A stretch of DNA of 64,000 nucleotides, from positions 1 through 64,000 of the forward strand of contig CAXQNK010000042.1 of NCBI GenBank assembly GCA_964225175.1, given 5' to 3'. Of the stretch, positions 26,550-34,380 are shown in pieces (position 1 is the stretch's first letter; every line of letters starts with the position of its first letter). This DNA comes from WTJD01 sp964225175 (GTDB lineage Bacteria > Pseudomonadota > Gammaproteobacteria > Xanthomonadales > SZUA-36). The position numbers were made by a program, and so were the translations under genes. A model generated the notes under the pieces. The model searched no databases. It was not told the origin of the DNA and saw only the letters and a program-made list of their open reading frames with translations.

Positions 26550-27707
26550 TCAGCGTTCCTGGTCCCGTCGAAAGGGCAGGTAATCGCGCGCAGATTCCTC
26601 GTAGGCTCCGACGCCCTGCTCTTCGCGCAGCAACCACTCGCCGAGGGCGTTCTGGAACCTGTGATCCGCCAGCCAGTGGCAGGAATGGGTCCGGGTGGGC
26701 TCAAAGCCGCGCAGCAACTTGTGTTCGCCCTGCGTGCCCGGATCGAAGAGCGACAGGCCGCGCTCGACGGCGAATTCGATGCCCTGGTAGAAGCAGGCTT
26801 CGAAGTGGAGGCAGTCGATCGGCTCCAGCGCACCCCAGTAACGACCATACAGGCGTTGAGAATCAAACAGGAACAAGGCGCTTCCGACCAGTTGGCCCGA
26901 TCTCGTGGCGCTGACCAGCATCAGCTTGTCGCGCATGGACTCGAGCAGGCGCGCGAAAAAATCGGCATTCAGGTAGCCGGAATGGCCGCTCCTTTTCTCA
27001 TAAGTGCGTTGGTAACAGCGGTAGAATCCGGACCAGAGATCGCCGCTGATTTGATCCCCCACATCACGTCGCAGTTCAACCCCTTGTTCGGTGACGCGGC
27101 GACGCTCCCGGCGGATGTTTTTACGCCGCGACGCCCGCAATGTGGCCAGAAAATCATCAAAATCTCCATAGCCACGGTTGTGCCAGTGGAACTGCACGGC
27201 CTCACGGCCCAGCATGCCCTCCAACACTCCCGAGGCGTCCAAGTGCCCACGGAGTGCCTGATCCGGAAACAGCAAATGCCAGCCAGACGCTCCTGCAGAC
27301 GCGGCAATATCCCGCACGGCCTGAAATATTGCCGGCAAAACCTCACCCGCCTCTTCTTGCCTCGCCAACCCGACCCGGGGTCCCGTTACCGGGCTAAAAG
27401 GAATGGCAGTCAACAGCTTGGGGTAGTACTCCAACCCATTGCGACGATAGGCTTCAGCCCAGGCCCAGTCAAAAACAAATTCACCGTAGGAGTGTGATTT
27501 CAGATACATAGGCATCACAGCGCACAGCCGTTCCGCACGGTGCAGCAGCAGATGCATGGGTTGCCAACCGGTCTCCGCATTGACCGATCCACTGCGCTCC
27601 AGCGCGTGGAGAAAAGCATGGCGGGAAAACGGGCATTCACCCATCAGGGCATCCCAAGTGGACGCCTCTACCTCCGCAATGGTGTGCAGGCAGCGGGCTT
27701 CGAACAT
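26550..27707 (-). CDS. GNAT/FemAB-like protein (DUF482, peptidoglycan-associated)
   Basis: A 385-residue acyltransferase-fold protein of the DUF482 family, usually annotated as GNAT family N-acetyltransferase with a peptidoglycan biosynthesis/recognition label. Diagnostic segments are HAFLHALERSGSV near residue 32, RRNGLEYYPKLLTAIPFSPVTGPR around residues 88-112, and the C-terminal HWLADHRFQNALGEWL. It is not a typical small GNAT: two GNAT-like halves are packed in one chain. The role in the cell is not established. Confidence 0.87.
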   Translation of the reverse strand: MFEARCLHTIAEVEASTWDALMGECPFSRHAFLHALERSGSVNAETGWQPMHLLLHRAERLCAVMPMYLKSHSYGEFVFDWAWAEAYRRNGLEYYPKLLTAIPFSPVTGPRVGLARQEEAGEVLPAIFQAVRDIAASAGASGWHLLFPDQALRGHLDASGVLEGMLGREAVQFHWHNRGYGDFDDFLATLRASRRKNIRRERRRVTEQGVELRRDVGDQISGDLWSGFYRCYQRTYEKRSGHSGYLNADFFARLLESMRDKLMLVSATRSGQLVGSALFLFDSQRLYGRYWGALEPIDCLHFEACFYQGIEFAVERGLSLFDPGTQGEHKLLRGFEPTRTHSCHWLADHRFQNALGEWLLREEQGVGAYEESARDYLPFRRDQER

Positions 27708-27740
27708 CAGCGCGGAGGCCTGACCCGGGCCAAGCCAGGC

Positions 27741-28469
27741 TCAGGCAGGTCCGATCCGGAAGGTGACTTCCACCCTCATGGACACGCTCTGATCACCCGC
27801 CACCAAGGGCGGTGCGGACATTGCCTTGCCCATGCGCAGTCCTTCCGATGCCATGGGCGCAGGCGGCCGTGTGCCGTCCATTGACACCGACAAAACCCCG
27901 GTAATGACCTGATCTAGCGGCGCCAGTGCCTGTTCAGCGCGGGCACGGGCATTCATCACGGCCTGTTCGATCAACTGATCCCGACTGCTCGCTTCAAGCT
28001 CGCGGGATAAACCAAAACTGATTCGGTCCACGCGATTGGCGCCCACGTCAACTGCAGCGTCAACAATGTCGGCCACAAGATCCAGCTTTCCGGTTTCGAT
28101 GCTCAGTACATTACTCACCCGGTATCCGACCAACTGGGCAGGGCGATTGGTGTCGGAGCGCTGTGTTGGGTGTTCGTATATGGGGTTGATATTAAACTGC
28201 GCGGTACTGAGCTCATCGCGGGTCAACCCGAGAGACTCAATTGCCGACATCACGGCATTCATGCGCTCGGAGTTGCTCGCCAGGGCCTCGGCAGCCGTGA
28301 GTTCCTGCACCTGAACGCCGAAATCCAGCCGAGCCACGTCAGGCTCGATGTGCATGATGGCCGTACCGGCCACGGAGATGGTCCCCGCTGGCCGTGGAGC
28401 CGGCTCGGAAGCGCAAGCGATCGCCGCGCCAGCGCTCAGCATCGCTGCAATTAACCAGATCTTGGCCAT
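27741..28469 (-). CDS. SIMPL domain (DUF541) periplasmic protein
   Basis: A 242-residue periplasmic protein. The signal peptide ends around AIACA-SEP. The SIMPL core is recognisable as ISVAGTAIMHIEPDVARLDFGVQVQ, the TAAEALASNSERMNAVMSAIESLGL helix and LVGYRVSNVLSIETGKLD. Related proteins (YggE) are linked to oxidative stress protection and form channel-like oligomers. The ribosome site CTAGGAGAG precedes the ATG. It lies 12 bases after the lipoprotein gene upstream on the same strand, so both are probably one transcript. Confidence 0.9.
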   Translation of the reverse strand: MAKIWLIAAMLSAGAAIACASEPAPRPAGTISVAGTAIMHIEPDVARLDFGVQVQELTAAEALASNSERMNAVMSAIESLGLTRDELSTAQFNINPIYEHPTQRSDTNRPAQLVGYRVSNVLSIETGKLDLVADIVDAAVDVGANRVDRISFGLSRELEASSRDQLIEQAVMNARARAEQALAPLDQVITGVLSVSMDGTRPPAPMASEGLRMGKAMSAPPLVAGDQSVSMRVEVTFRIGPA

Positions 28470-28481
28470 GGTCAGTCTCTC

Positions 28482-28901
28482 CTAGGGTGAAGGGTCTTGC
28501 GGCGCCTCTTTTTCAATGCGCTTTAACGCATGGAGGGACGCAATCATGAGTGTCTCACGAAAACCTCCTGCCCCCCGCAGTATAACCTTGTCTTTGTCGG
28601 TCAGGCTTCCAACCGTGGTGCTGAAGGCGAGATTGACGGCACTGCCCAATTCCAGGCTGCGCTGTCGAAGGGTTACGAGGTAGCGATCGCGAACCCCCGA
28701 CTCCATGATGAAATGCCGATCATCGACATAGACCCAACCGTTCAGGCTCCAGTCACGTACGCTGGTCACTGGCTCAGCAAGCGCGTAGCCCTTTGCGGCG
28801 AGCTTCTCTTCAAGTGTTGTTTCAACCGTGGGCTGACCTGCACAGGCCACAAGGAGGGATACCAGTAACACACCCAGGCCATGCCGTCCTAACTTTTGCA
28901 T
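28482..28901 (-). CDS. DUF6491 family lipoprotein
   Basis: A 139-residue lipoprotein, lipobox LLVAC with the lipidated Cys at residue 20. The DUF6491 pattern is a DWSLNGWVYVDDRHFIMESG strand pair and RYLVTLRQRSLELGSAVNLAF, then a glycine-rich loop ILRGAGGFRE. The ribosome site GAGGTGG stands at good spacing before the ATG. This small family is known only from sequence and has no assigned function. It precedes the SIMPL gene. Confidence 0.82.
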   Translation of the reverse strand: MQKLGRHGLGVLLVSLLVACAGQPTVETTLEEKLAAKGYALAEPVTSVRDWSLNGWVYVDDRHFIMESGVRDRYLVTLRQRSLELGSAVNLAFSTTVGSLTDKDKVILRGAGGFRETLMIASLHALKRIEKEAPQDPSP

Positions 28902-29103
28902 CGTCCACCTCGCTTTCTTGATTGTCGTTGGTGAATCTTAGAACCATTAAAACCCAACTCAGTTCCAAAAATATTCCAGAGGGTGCCAAGCGCGGCCCGC
29001 AGACCCATCAAGCTGCCGCCTTCAGAGTAAAATAAGTGAATGCTCGGGCAAAAGTGCACCCGCCGTGGCGGACGACCCACCGCGGCCGAGGGGGTTGCTC
29101 GAT

Positions 29104-30021
29104 ATGCACCGAATTTCTTCTACCGGGGGAACCGTGAGTACATTGCTGACCCACAGATTATCCGAGCGCTACCGCCAGAGGCTGCTGCGGGCCCGCAAAA
29201 CCACCCGGGAGAGCGAGCTTGAGCTAATGATGACTCTGCGGCCGGACCGTCCCACCGTGGTCGCAGAAGGCGACTCCTGGTTCGCGTACCCTGCACCCAA
29301 CCTGTTCCTGGGCGACGACCGCTCCAACGTGATCAACTGGCTGGCCCGCGCTGCGAATCTCAACTTGCTGCAGTTATCCAGCAACGGGGACGAGGCGGTA
29401 CAGATGCTCAGTGGACCGGCAAAGCATCGTTTGATCAAGGTCCTGCAGCGCTTTTCCGTGGATTTCCTGCTGTTCTCAGGCGGCGGCAATGACCTGGTCG
29501 GGGCGCATGACTTACAGTTTCTGCTCAGGGACGGTCAAGATACAGAGTCTGATGAGGCTCTGGACTACCTGCAGCCGGAGCGGCTCGGCCGCAGGCTCGA
29601 CGCCATTGAGATCGCCTATCTGGACCTGATCGATTATTGCCGGACATTCTCAAGGAACCCGGGCATCCGTATTATTACGCACTGCTATGACTATGCGCTG
29701 CCTTCCTCTGATGGCGCGAGTTTTCTTGGTGGATTACTCCGGCCCGATGGAGGCCGTTCCTGGATGCAACCGACACTTCTGCAGCGGCGCATTCCCGAAA
29801 GACATCATGCGAGCATCGCCCGGCACCTCATTGATGAACTGGCCGAGCGCTTGCTGCATCTCCAGGCCCTTCACCCGGAACATTTCCAGGTCGTTGAGAC
29901 GCGTGGCCTGCTGACGCCACAGCAGTGGGTCAACGAGATCCACCCCGATCGCGCGGGATTCGCAATCATTTCCGCGGCCATACTCGATGCAATGCGAGAG
30001 CACGATACCCGCCTGGCATGA
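29104..30021 (+). CDS. SGNH/GDSL-like hydrolase
   Basis: A serine esterase-like protein of about 305 residues. The SGNH blocks are visible in order: block I VVAEGDSWFAYP (Ser in GDS), block III FSGGGNDLVGAHD (Gly-Asn-Asp), and block V with catalytic Asp and His in NEIHPDRAGFAII. The GDSW wording and GGGND spacing match a group of uncharacterised proteobacterial GDSL hydrolases. The best start is uncertain: ATG 29104 or a GTG at 29134 that follows GGGGGAACC. Function is not known beyond probable ester hydrolysis. Confidence 0.85.
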   Translation: MHRISSTGGTVSTLLTHRLSERYRQRLLRARKTTRESELELMMTLRPDRPTVVAEGDSWFAYPAPNLFLGDDRSNVINWLARAANLNLLQLSSNGDEAVQMLSGPAKHRLIKVLQRFSVDFLLFSGGGNDLVGAHDLQFLLRDGQDTESDEALDYLQPERLGRRLDAIEIAYLDLIDYCRTFSRNPGIRIITHCYDYALPSSDGASFLGGLLRPDGGRSWMQPTLLQRRIPERHHASIARHLIDELAERLLHLQALHPEHFQVVETRGLLTPQQWVNEIHPDRAGFAIISAAILDAMREHDTRLA

Positions 30022-30120
30022 CCACGTCAGTGCATTCCGGCAAAATTCATCCCCGCGCGGACTTCAGCAATGGCCTAACTTGGCGTATGCTGGGTCATAC
30101 GCCGCCCCGGGAAATTACCT

Positions 30121-30501
30121 ATGACCCTTCGTATATTGCCGCTCGCGATACTGGCCTTGTTTGCAGCGCCCGTGCTTGCCGATCCGTCCATGCCCAGCGA
30201 TCCGTCCGACCGGGTCACCGAGCAGGAACTGCAACAACTGATTGCCCAATGCGTCGCCTGCCATGGCGAGCATGGTGATTCTGATGACCCAGCCATACCT
30301 TCGATCTCCGGACTGAGCGCGGCTGAGATACTGGACGCCATGGAAGATTTCTATTTCTTTGAGCGCCATTGCCCCAAGGGCGGAGATGCGACAGCGCAGG
30401 CGCAGAGCGGAGCCCGTGACATGTGCGATGTGTCGGATCGAATGACCCGCGAAGAGGTCCTGGCGATCGGCCGCTATTTCGAGTCCGTCGGCTCAGACTA
30501 A
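30121..30501 (+). CDS. Small monohaem cytochrome c (FccA-like)
   Basis: A 126-residue periplasmic protein with a cleaved signal (PVLA-DPSMP) and one haem-binding motif CVACHG near residue 43. The C-terminal part holds two more Cys (RHCPKGGD and ARDMCDVSD), an arrangement seen in the cytochrome subunit of flavocytochrome c sulfide dehydrogenase, and an axial Met is possible in MTREEVL. GGGAAATTACCT precedes the ATG. No flavoprotein partner gene is adjacent, so its electron partner is unknown. Confidence 0.87.
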   Translation: MTLRILPLAILALFAAPVLADPSMPSDPSDRVTEQELQQLIAQCVACHGEHGDSDDPAIPSISGLSAAEILDAMEDFYFFERHCPKGGDATAQAQSGARDMCDVSDRMTREEVLAIGRYFESVGSD

Positions 30502-30509
30502 GACGTTAA

Positions 30510-30525
30510 GGGCGCGAACGCGCCC
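30510..30525. terminator. Short GC hairpin between convergent cytochrome and ettA genes
   Basis: GGGCGCG-AA-CGCGCCC is a perfect 7-bp stem between the two stop codons. There is no U-tract on the forward strand; TTAACGTCT follows on the reverse strand. A weak bidirectional terminator is plausible. Confidence 0.45.
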
Positions 30526-30530
30526 GTGGC

Positions 30531-32195
30531 TCACTGTTTCAACTTGCGGTAGCGAACGCGTCTTGGCCCCGCGTTATCGCCCAGGCGCTTGACCCGATCC
30601 GCCTCGTATTCCGTGAAATTGCCGGCGAAGAAGGTCACCTGACTACCACCTTCGAAGGCCAGGATGTGCGTCGCGATTCGGTCCAGGAACCAACGATCGT
30701 GGCTGATGACCATGGCGCAGCCCGGAAACGCCAGGAGCGCCTCCTCCAGCGCCCGGAGCGTTTCCACGTCAAGATCGTTCGAAGGCTCATCGAGTAACAA
30801 CACGTTACCGCCCTGTTTCAGGGTCACCGCCAACTGCAAACGCCCCCGTTCACCGCCCGAAAGATCCCCCACCCGCTTCTGCTGGTCGGAGCCCTTGAAA
30901 TTAAAACGGCCTGCATAAGCCCTGGAGGGGATCTCATAGCCCCCGATCTGCAGCAAGTCCTGCCCGTCAGAAAGGGCCTCCCAAACGGTTTTCTGATCCT
31001 GCAGCTGGCTTCTGAGCTGCTCGATGTGAATCAGCTCAACGGTTTCACCCAATTCCACTTCACCGGTATCCACCGTCTCTGACCCGGAAAGAATCCTGAA
31101 AAGGGTGGATTTACCAGCACCGTTCCCGCCAATCACCCCAACGATGGCGCCCTTGGGGACCTGGAAAGAGAGGTCCTGGAAAAGGAGCTGGCCATCAAAG
31201 CTTTTGGCGGCCCCCCTCACCTCGATCACCTTGTCTCCCAGTCTCGGTCCGGGTGGAATATAAATTTCGTTGGTTTCATTCCGCGCCTGGAATTCTCGCG
31301 CGTTGAGCTCCTCGAAGCGCTGCAAACGCGCCTTACCCTTGGCCTGGCGGCCCCGGGCGCCCGAGCGAACCCACTCGAGTTCATGCCTGATTGCTCGTTG
31401 ACGCGCAGCCTCCTGCTTTTCCTCGACGGCAAGGCGTTCCGCCTTTGCCGCCAGCCAGGACGAATAGTTTCCCTCGAAAGGAATGCCGTAGCCCCGATCG
31501 AGCTCGAGAATCCAGCCCGCAGCATTGTCCAGGAAGTAGCGGTCATGAGTGATCGCCACCACCGTTCCTGGAAAATCACACAGGAACTGCTCCAACCACG
31601 CCACGCTCTCGGCATCAAGATGGTTGGTGGGCTCATCAAGCAACAGCATATCCGGTTTTGACAGCAGCAATCTGCACAACGCGACCCGCCGCCGTTCACC
31701 CCCGGACAACCGTTTAACAGGAGCGTCCCATGGGGGCAGGCGCAGGGCATCCGCCGCCACTTCGAGCCGATGTTCCAGGGAATGCGCATCCCAACTTTCG
31801 ATGATGTCTTCGAGCTTCGATTGACGTTTCGCGAGGGCATCGAAATCCGCATCGGGCTCTGCGTATTCGGCATAGACCTGGTCAAGCTCACGCAGGGCCT
31901 TCAGGGGTTCGCTCAAGCCCTGTTCCACATTTTCGCGAACCGTCTTGTCGTCGTCCAGCCGCGGTTCCTGCGGCAGATAACCGATCTTGAGGTCAGGCAT
32001 GGGCCGCGCTTCGCCTTCGATGTCCTGGTCGATACCCGCCATGATCCGAAGCAGGGTCGATTTACCGGCGCCATTGAGCCCGAGCACACCGATCTTGGCA
32101 CCCGGAAAGAAAGAGAGGGAGATATCCTTGAGAATCTCGCGTTTGGGTGGAACCACCTTCCCGACGCGATTCATGGTAAAAACATACTGGGCCAT
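30531..32195 (-). CDS. ettA: Energy-dependent translational throttle protein EttA (ABC-F)
   Basis: An ABC-F ATPase that binds the ribosomal E site and gates the first steps of translation in response to energy state. Two complete ABC domains are present: Walker A motifs GLNGAGKSTLLR and GGNGAGKSTLFR, signatures LSGGERRRVALCRLLL and LSGGERGRLQLAVTLK, and Walker B LLLDEPTNHLD and LLLDEPSNDLD. The linker between them is basic and Arg-rich. The start MAQYVFTMNRVGKVVPPKREIL and the 554-residue length match E. coli EttA almost exactly. No operon partner. Confidence 0.97.
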   Translation of the reverse strand: MAQYVFTMNRVGKVVPPKREILKDISLSFFPGAKIGVLGLNGAGKSTLLRIMAGIDQDIEGEARPMPDLKIGYLPQEPRLDDDKTVRENVEQGLSEPLKALRELDQVYAEYAEPDADFDALAKRQSKLEDIIESWDAHSLEHRLEVAADALRLPPWDAPVKRLSGGERRRVALCRLLLSKPDMLLLDEPTNHLDAESVAWLEQFLCDFPGTVVAITHDRYFLDNAAGWILELDRGYGIPFEGNYSSWLAAKAERLAVEEKQEAARQRAIRHELEWVRSGARGRQAKGKARLQRFEELNAREFQARNETNEIYIPPGPRLGDKVIEVRGAAKSFDGQLLFQDLSFQVPKGAIVGVIGGNGAGKSTLFRILSGSETVDTGEVELGETVELIHIEQLRSQLQDQKTVWEALSDGQDLLQIGGYEIPSRAYAGRFNFKGSDQQKRVGDLSGGERGRLQLAVTLKQGGNVLLLDEPSNDLDVETLRALEEALLAFPGCAMVISHDRWFLDRIATHILAFEGGSQVTFFAGNFTEYEADRVKRLGDNAGPRRVRYRKLKQ

Positions 32196-32306
32196 GGCTG
32201 ATGCTGCGCTGGTTTAAAGAAAAGTGGCGCATTATATCTGATCGAAAGCGTTTGGAAATGCCTGCATGCTCGACGCTGATCACAAAGTACAAGAGGGCAG
32301 ACACAC

Positions 32307-32774
32307 ATGAACTATATGATGACCATCCTGCTGGCCGCCGGCATGGGAGCAGCGCAGACCATATCGGCCGACTCAGGAGAGCACGCCATCAGCCAGGAAA
32401 CCCTGATCCAGGGCATGCAAAGCTGGGATGGCAGCACTTTTGCCTACCCCGGCGGCCAAGCTGAGCTCGCAGTTGTCCGGATCAAGGTGAGCGACGGGAC
32501 GCGGCTGCCCTGGCACTGTCATCCATCGCCGCTGGCCGGTGTCCTCACGCAAGGCGAACTGGAAGTCAGCAAGCCCAACGGGGAGCGTATGGTACTGCAA
32601 CGCGGTGAGGCCCTGATCGAAGTTTCTAAATTATGGCACCGTGGGGAAGCTCGCGGTGATGTCGAAATTCTCGTTGTCTACGCCGGGTCAGCTGGCTTGC
32701 CGCTCAGTGTTGGTCAGGAAGCCGAACAGGAACAGCTTGCATTGTGCGAACCTTGGCCTGATTCTGCTCAATAA
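32307..32774 (+). CDS. Exported cupin-domain protein
   Basis: A 155-residue single-domain cupin with a signal peptide (MNYMMTILLAAGMGAAQTISA). Cupin motif 1 appears as LPWHCHPSPLAGVLTQGELEV with two His and a Glu as metal ligands; motif 2 is GEALIEVSKLWHRGEA. A purine-rich GAGGGCAGAC precedes the ATG. A cysteine sits near the C-terminus (LALCEPWPD). Enzymatic role not identifiable; similar small periplasmic cupins are annotated only as cupin-domain proteins. Confidence 0.84.
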   Translation: MNYMMTILLAAGMGAAQTISADSGEHAISQETLIQGMQSWDGSTFAYPGGQAELAVVRIKVSDGTRLPWHCHPSPLAGVLTQGELEVSKPNGERMVLQRGEALIEVSKLWHRGEARGDVEILVVYAGSAGLPLSVGQEAEQEQLALCEPWPDSAQ

Positions 32775-32794
32775 CACGGCCGCGCAGGTTGGGA

Positions 32795-32965
32795 ATGGAA
32801 TATGAAATGCAGTGGCAGGTCCTCGGCGCGCTCCGCCAGAGCTTGAGCGTGAATCAGGGCATGGCCCCAGTGGATGAACTGCGCACGCTAACATGGCATA
32901 GTATGCGCATTGACCTCATGAAAACAGAGGGGAAAAGTGAACAGACCGCGCATTTTTCTGGCTGA
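32795..32965 (+). CDS. Possible 56-residue leader ORF overlapping the response regulator gene
   Basis: The ATG follows AGGTTGGGA and opens a 56-codon frame ending 29 bases inside the response-regulator gene in another frame. The peptide begins MEYEMQWQVLGALRQS and continues with DELRTLTWHSMRIDL, an amphipathic helical sequence. No family is recognised. Overlap of its stop with the next start would allow translational coupling, but chance is a real alternative. Confidence 0.3.
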   Translation: MEYEMQWQVLGALRQSLSVNQGMAPVDELRTLTWHSMRIDLMKTEGKSEQTAHFSG

Positions 32966-33572
32966 TGACCACACCCTGCTGCTGGAAGCATTCACAACGC
33001 TGTTGGAATCGAAATGCGACATCATTGGCACCGCCACCGATGGCCGGGAGATGTTGAAAGAGGTCAAAAAGCTGAAACCCGACGTTGTGGTGCTCGATAT
33101 CAACATGCCCAACCTGAATGGGTTTGATGCGGGCGAGAAACTCAAAAAACTGCTTCCCGATATCAAGCTGCTCTTTCTGACCGTTAACGAAGATCCTGAC
33201 CTCGTTACCGAGGCCTTCCGGATCGGCGCTAACGGTTATCTGCTCAAAAACTCAGCCTCGTCCGAGCTGTTTCAGGCCATTGACGTTGTGATGGGTGGGG
33301 GAAATTACGTCACCCCGAGTATCCAGGCCAATATGATCAGTTCATTCATCAAGAACCCAGGCGGGCAGAAACCTCATGGCGAACTTACGCTTCGCCAACG
33401 CGAAGTGCTGCAATTGCTTGCCGAGGGCAAAACCATGAAGGAGATTGCCGGCATCCTAAGCATCACGCCTCGAACGGTGGCATTTCACAAGTACCAGATG
33501 ATGGAAGACCTTGATATCAAGACGAATTCAGAATTGATCCAGTACGCAATCAAACACGGATTCGTGAGCTAA
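32937..33572 (+). CDS. LuxR/NarL-family response regulator
   Basis: An orphan two-component regulator of 211 residues. The receiver domain has acidic pocket Asp10-Asp11, phospho-acceptor Asp54 in VVVLDINMPN, Thr82 and Lys104. A C-terminal LuxR helix-turn-helix begins near residue 143 with LTLRQREVLQLLAEGKTMKEIAGIL and ends TPRTVAFHKYQMMEDL. The start is a GTG with AGAGGGG four bases ahead. No histidine kinase gene is nearby, so its signal and targets are unknown. Confidence 0.94.
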   Translation: MNRPRIFLADDHTLLLEAFTTLLESKCDIIGTATDGREMLKEVKKLKPDVVVLDINMPNLNGFDAGEKLKKLLPDIKLLFLTVNEDPDLVTEAFRIGANGYLLKNSASSELFQAIDVVMGGGNYVTPSIQANMISSFIKNPGGQKPHGELTLRQREVLQLLAEGKTMKEIAGILSITPRTVAFHKYQMMEDLDIKTNSELIQYAIKHGFVS

Positions 33573-33613
33573 AGCCCGGGCAATCGGATACGTCCCCCAG
33601 CCCGAAAGGCCCT

Positions 33614-33631
33614 CTCACCCGGGCGGGTGAG
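33614..33631. terminator. Hairpin between response-regulator and zinc-ribbon genes
   Basis: CTCACCC-GGGC-GGGTGAG is a perfect 7-bp stem that lies 41 bases beyond the regulator stop and 20 bases beyond the stop of the reverse-strand small gene. An A8 run follows nearby on the forward strand. It could end transcription on either strand, but no U-tract follows on either. Confidence 0.45.
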
Positions 33632-33651
33632 CCTGCGAAAAAAAATTAACG

Positions 33652-33795
33652 CTACTTTCCGACAGCGCCGTCGGGTGGATTCCAGCGATCCCTTTCAACA
33701 TGCTTGCCGCACTTGGCACAGCTCCAAAGCACCTTGTTGTCATCTTTGCGGAGCTGGCGGTAACTGGCCTGCTTGCGATAAACGTGGGTGCACAT
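33652..33795 (-). CDS. Small zinc-ribbon-like protein (47 aa, possibly 56 aa from an ATT start)
   Basis: This short gene was missed by simple length filters. From the ATG it encodes 47 residues with MCTHVYRKQ at the start and WSCAKCGKHVERDRW in the second half. The CxxC plus an upstream Cys-x-His pair makes a plausible zinc site, and the basic middle (RKQASYRQLRKDD) would suit nucleic-acid binding. The ATG has no ribosome site, but an in-frame ATT nine codons upstream (33820-33822) follows GAGGAAG at ideal spacing and would begin xKLTFLKQF. No family name is offered. A hairpin lies 20 bases past the stop. Confidence 0.62.
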   Translation of the reverse strand: MCTHVYRKQASYRQLRKDDNKVLWSCAKCGKHVERDRWNPPDGAVGK

Positions 33796-33822
33796 GAACT
33801 GCTTGAGAAATGTGAGTTTAAT

Positions 33823-34380
33823 GACCGCTTCCTCAATCTATAGTTGACTTACTCAGCGCCAATATCTCATCTGGTGGATCCCCAACCACACAATGAGCCC
33901 CTTACACCCGATTTAAACCGAAAACCCCCCTCAAATGCAAGTATTAACTCGGAACGCCGCCGCACTTCGAAATACCAGCCACAGCCGCAGCCGAAAACCG
34001 GTGATGACCGGGCCTGCTTACGCATTTCTACAAGGTCGGCGCCTGATTCCACAACAAAATCCCAGAGCAGTAAAACCCAGAAAAGTTTTACCCAATGACT
34101 GTTAGTTTTCACAGGCGACTCGTCGCGTTTGAGTAGCCAGAATAATCCTCAAGAAAAGGAAGTCCTGTTTGCGCGTCGAGAGATTTGAGGAGAAATCCCG
34201 TTCACGGGTGGCGGAAGGAACCGAACTTGGGATGACTCGAAACGATCCTTGAATCTCATATGCAATCGCGATCAAGGACGATCATTTTTACAACCCGGGG
34301 CCAGGCCTCGTTGCCATCATCCCCCCAAGCTGTGATTGGGGTCTGGCCCCGGGTTACCCACTTCCCCTGACAACGCTCGC
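33823..34380. other. Gene-free 558-base stretch
   Basis: No convincing gene is present; the few frames here are short and compositionally poor. The stretch is less GC-rich than its surroundings at 33840-34110. It contains a 7-bp inverted repeat TCCTTGA/TCAAGGA (34246-34252 and 34272-34278) and, beyond it, the long REP-like hairpin described separately. Confidence 0.6.
34292..34355. repeat. REP-like long inverted repeat
   Basis: AACCCGGGGCCAG (34292-34304) is the exact reverse complement of CTGGCCCCGGGTT (34343-34355), 13 bp perfect. The 38-base centre contains a further CCCCAA...TTGGGG stem. The GGGGTCTGGCCCC core resembles the head of REP/RAYT-mobilised palindromes found in marine gammaproteobacteria. 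It may also terminate the aldo/keto reductase gene, whose stop is 26 bases away. No second copy was noticed in this window. Confidence 0.6.

Noticed and set aside
33867..34112. 81-residue frame on the - strand with a hydrophobic start
   Set aside because: It looked like a small signal-anchored protein, but it begins with GTG lacking a ribosome site, and composition and the low-complexity tail do not support coding.
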